From Phylloscopus collybita (lineage: Eukaryota; Chordata; Aves; Passeriformes; Phylloscopidae), in the NCBI GenBank assembly GCA_027886175.1, contig JAJNNQ010000008.1, positions 7,567,001 to 7,631,000 on the forward strand: a stretch of DNA of 64,000 bases, in the 5' to 3' direction. The translations under genes were made by a program, and so were the position numbers. The notes under the pieces are model-generated. The model had not been told where the DNA came from and made no database searches. It worked only from the letters and a program-made list of their open reading frames with translations. Below are positions 62,022-64,000 of the stretch, piece by piece; positions within the stretch are counted from its first letter, which is position 1; the number at the start of each line of letters is the position of its first letter.

Positions 62022-64000
62022 GCAAGGAAAGAACATGAGCTTTATGAATCATCTTTTCTATCCCAATGGGACAATGCCTGTATTCAAAGTCACTGAATTA
62101 TATAAAGGTCTGTAGGTTCAGGACATATTTAAACACCTCAATATTGATTAACTGTCTAATTTTGATATGAAAATGGTGCTAAAACCATGCAGAAATCAAT
62201 TGCTGAATGTTGGAGTGGCTTATTTTCAGAGCAGATCATATTTATCTGCTGTTCTTTTTATGCTGCTCTCTTTATGGTTATAAGGCTTATACAAATAGTT
62301 GAATTTTGAATGATTTGGGATACTGTATTTGTTAGTAATAAAATTTGTTCTTAATGAAAGGCCTTTTTAAACTGTACTTTTATCAGTAAACTGCTTACCT
62401 GATAGGGGATTAACAGTCCTCTATTTACATTCTTTAAATAAAGAGGAATTTTATTAGGCATGGAAAAACAATCATTCTGTTTGCTTTAGTAGGTCAATGC
62501 TGTTACTTTTGTGGGTTCCTGAAAAGCATGTGGCTGAAATGATGATGATAATAGGTGGTGGCCATGTAAATATGGGCATATTGTGCTATTGACCTGTTGT
62601 AGCAAAAACTTGGTAGTTGTGGTTTCCTACCACAACCCAGCATGGTTCTTTTTTCTGCTGTAGTTTTGTCTTGATACAGTTTGAAATATGTAGTATACTT
62701 AGCATTTAAAAAAACCTATTCTGTACATGTGGTAAAACCCCAGAATTTTATGATGCATACTCTTGTTCTTTTCCACAGAAGAACTTTAAGTCAAAACAAG
62801 ACTGATCTCAAAACTACACTGGACAAACCATTGATTGATGTAAATACACTGTGAGGTGCAAACACAAGAGCTTAGTATAGATTTACACTGCAAAGCAGTC
62901 ACGAGAGTAAATAACATGTTTATGCCTATGTGATTTTCTGTTTGTGGTTTCATGAGAGTGTCCAATTGCCGTATTGCAAATGATAAGATGAAGTAATCTG
63001 TATCAATTTATTTTGTCCTGCCAAATAATTTCCAATTTCAGGATATTGTTAAATAAAAGGATTTAACAGATGCTTCTGCTGTCCTTTCCTCCTGACGTTT
63101 TTAAAACCTACTTAGAGCTATCTTTATGCTCCCGTGGTGGTGCAGCTGAGACCCAAGGAGAGCATGTGGAGTGGTAAATCAGATGTTATGTCACACAGGG
63201 CAGCCAGGCTTCCTAAACAGTGGCTTGCATCACTGCTTCCATGATAGAGATCTACCTGCTGTTTATGACAGAGCAGAAGTGCCTTTGTTTCATTCTCATA
63301 CCTTCATCTAAGCCTCTTTTAACGTAACAGCTCTGTGCTGGGGTCTTGGATGGTGCTTGTAAGGTGCATTGGGTGTTGTATGGCTTCTTGTAATTGTTGT
63401 TTCAAGGATGTGACAAGCCCTGTGTGTGTGCAGTCTCAGTTCTCGTGGTTGTCTCAGCTGGGTCTGTTTCCAGCACTCAGAATCAGCTGTCCCTGCGTGT
63501 CGGTGGCTGCAGTGCAGGGGTGCAGGGCCCCCTGCTCTCCCTGTCCTGCCTGATGGACACAATGCCTTGTTCTGAGACCCTCCCTTTCTGGAATCAGCTC
63601 CGTGGGTGCCTTGTGAGAGGGCTCTTGGAGTGTGCTCTGCCTCAGCACATTCCTTGGGTGGCTTTTCTCATCTCCCTGTGGCTCTGCTGCCTGCTCTGGC
63701 TTGGGCTTGCTGGCTGATGGCACACACCAAAAACCTGACATTCCTGGAGCCACCTACAAGTGGGACAGAATCTATCTGCAGCTCAGACTGAAAGCTTAAG
63801 TGAAAGACAGGCAATGTAATGTAGGGCTAAATATGACTCAGAGTGATTAATCAGAGATCATATGAAAGGAAAATATGTTCATTAAATACCTACTCAAGCA
63901 GGCAAACAAACAGCACTTCTGTGTTGTGCATACACAGATGGGTGGTATGGCCAGTGTGCAGCTTAGAGATCAGTCTTGGTCTTCTACCTGTAATTCTTCA

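Larger units (their letters stand above)
54051..64000 (+). other. TOX3: TOX3 intron 1 (5' part)
   Basis: The intron follows the exon 1 donor and runs past the window end. I found no sequence encoding the expected exon 2 start (an Asn-rich stretch after Phe-Gly), so the acceptor lies outside. The intron holds the tail of the CpG island, a GC-rich minisatellite (55322-55665), a CpG-rich patch with a candidate alternative first exon (55761-55813), a T-tract (55089-55107), an AT/T tract (58203-58231), a MIR relic and a sauropsid-type repeat (57575-57785), an A/C tract (57942-57993) and a T/G tract (61957-62021). From 58300 to 61950 and from 62030 to 64000 I see ordinary non-coding sequence; 63300-63720 is somewhat richer in GC but without a recognisable frame. 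Confidence 0.85.

Noticed and set aside
1..64000. tRNA, rRNA, snRNA genes, CR1 3' ends with their usual octamer repeats, and intact LTR or DNA transposons
   Set aside because: I looked for B-box-like words, U6-like starts, the ATTCTRTG tail of CR1 and paired terminal repeats and saw none that hold up.
54051..64000. TOX3 exon 2 (Phe-Gly followed by an Asn-rich stretch)
   Set aside because: No matching reading frame behind an AG acceptor was found, so it must lie beyond the window.

Overview
This window looks like a stretch of vertebrate, probably avian and possibly songbird, nuclear DNA. It is AT-rich and gene-poor, with long non-coding stretches, GT splice signals, CpG islands, microsatellites and decayed SINE-like relics. 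The avian call is an inference. It rests on the low density of recognisable young transposons, the recurrent A/C-rich tracts and the form of the one coding exon; no species can be named from this.

The only protein-coding sequence I can support is the first coding exon of TOX3 (TOX high mobility group box family member 3) at 53949-54050 on the + strand. It encodes 34 residues, beginning [11 protein letters not shown], and ends in phase 0 at a GT donor. It lies inside a strong CpG island (about 53155-54570). An in-frame stop at 53907-53909 fixes the start codon. Everything after 54050 is TOX3 intron 1; the next exon is not in the window.

Layout: 1 to about 53150 is the non-coding flank upstream of TOX3. 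It holds microsatellites, three to four MIR-like SINE relics, a 28-bp perfect palindrome at 14699-14726, a 37-bp minisatellite at 49320-49446, a consensus CRE at 51203-51210 and a small GC-rich block at 51330-51600. From 53155 to 54570 is the TOX3 promoter, 5' leader and exon 1. From 54570 to 64000 is intron 1, with a GC-rich minisatellite (55322-55665), then a second CpG-rich patch carrying a palindromic NRF1-type site and a short ORF starting MKCQPR that ends at a donor-like GTGCGT. That ORF is a candidate alternative first exon of TOX3. A late MIR relic and a sauropsid-type old repeat lie at 57575-57785.

I found no operon, CRISPR array, phage, intact transposon, tRNA or rRNA. The many short open frames are what AT-rich or repeat-rich non-coding DNA gives by chance. 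The interest lies in the regulatory architecture around TOX3: two possible promoters, a possible divergent transcript, and a tandem repeat just upstream of the second promoter.
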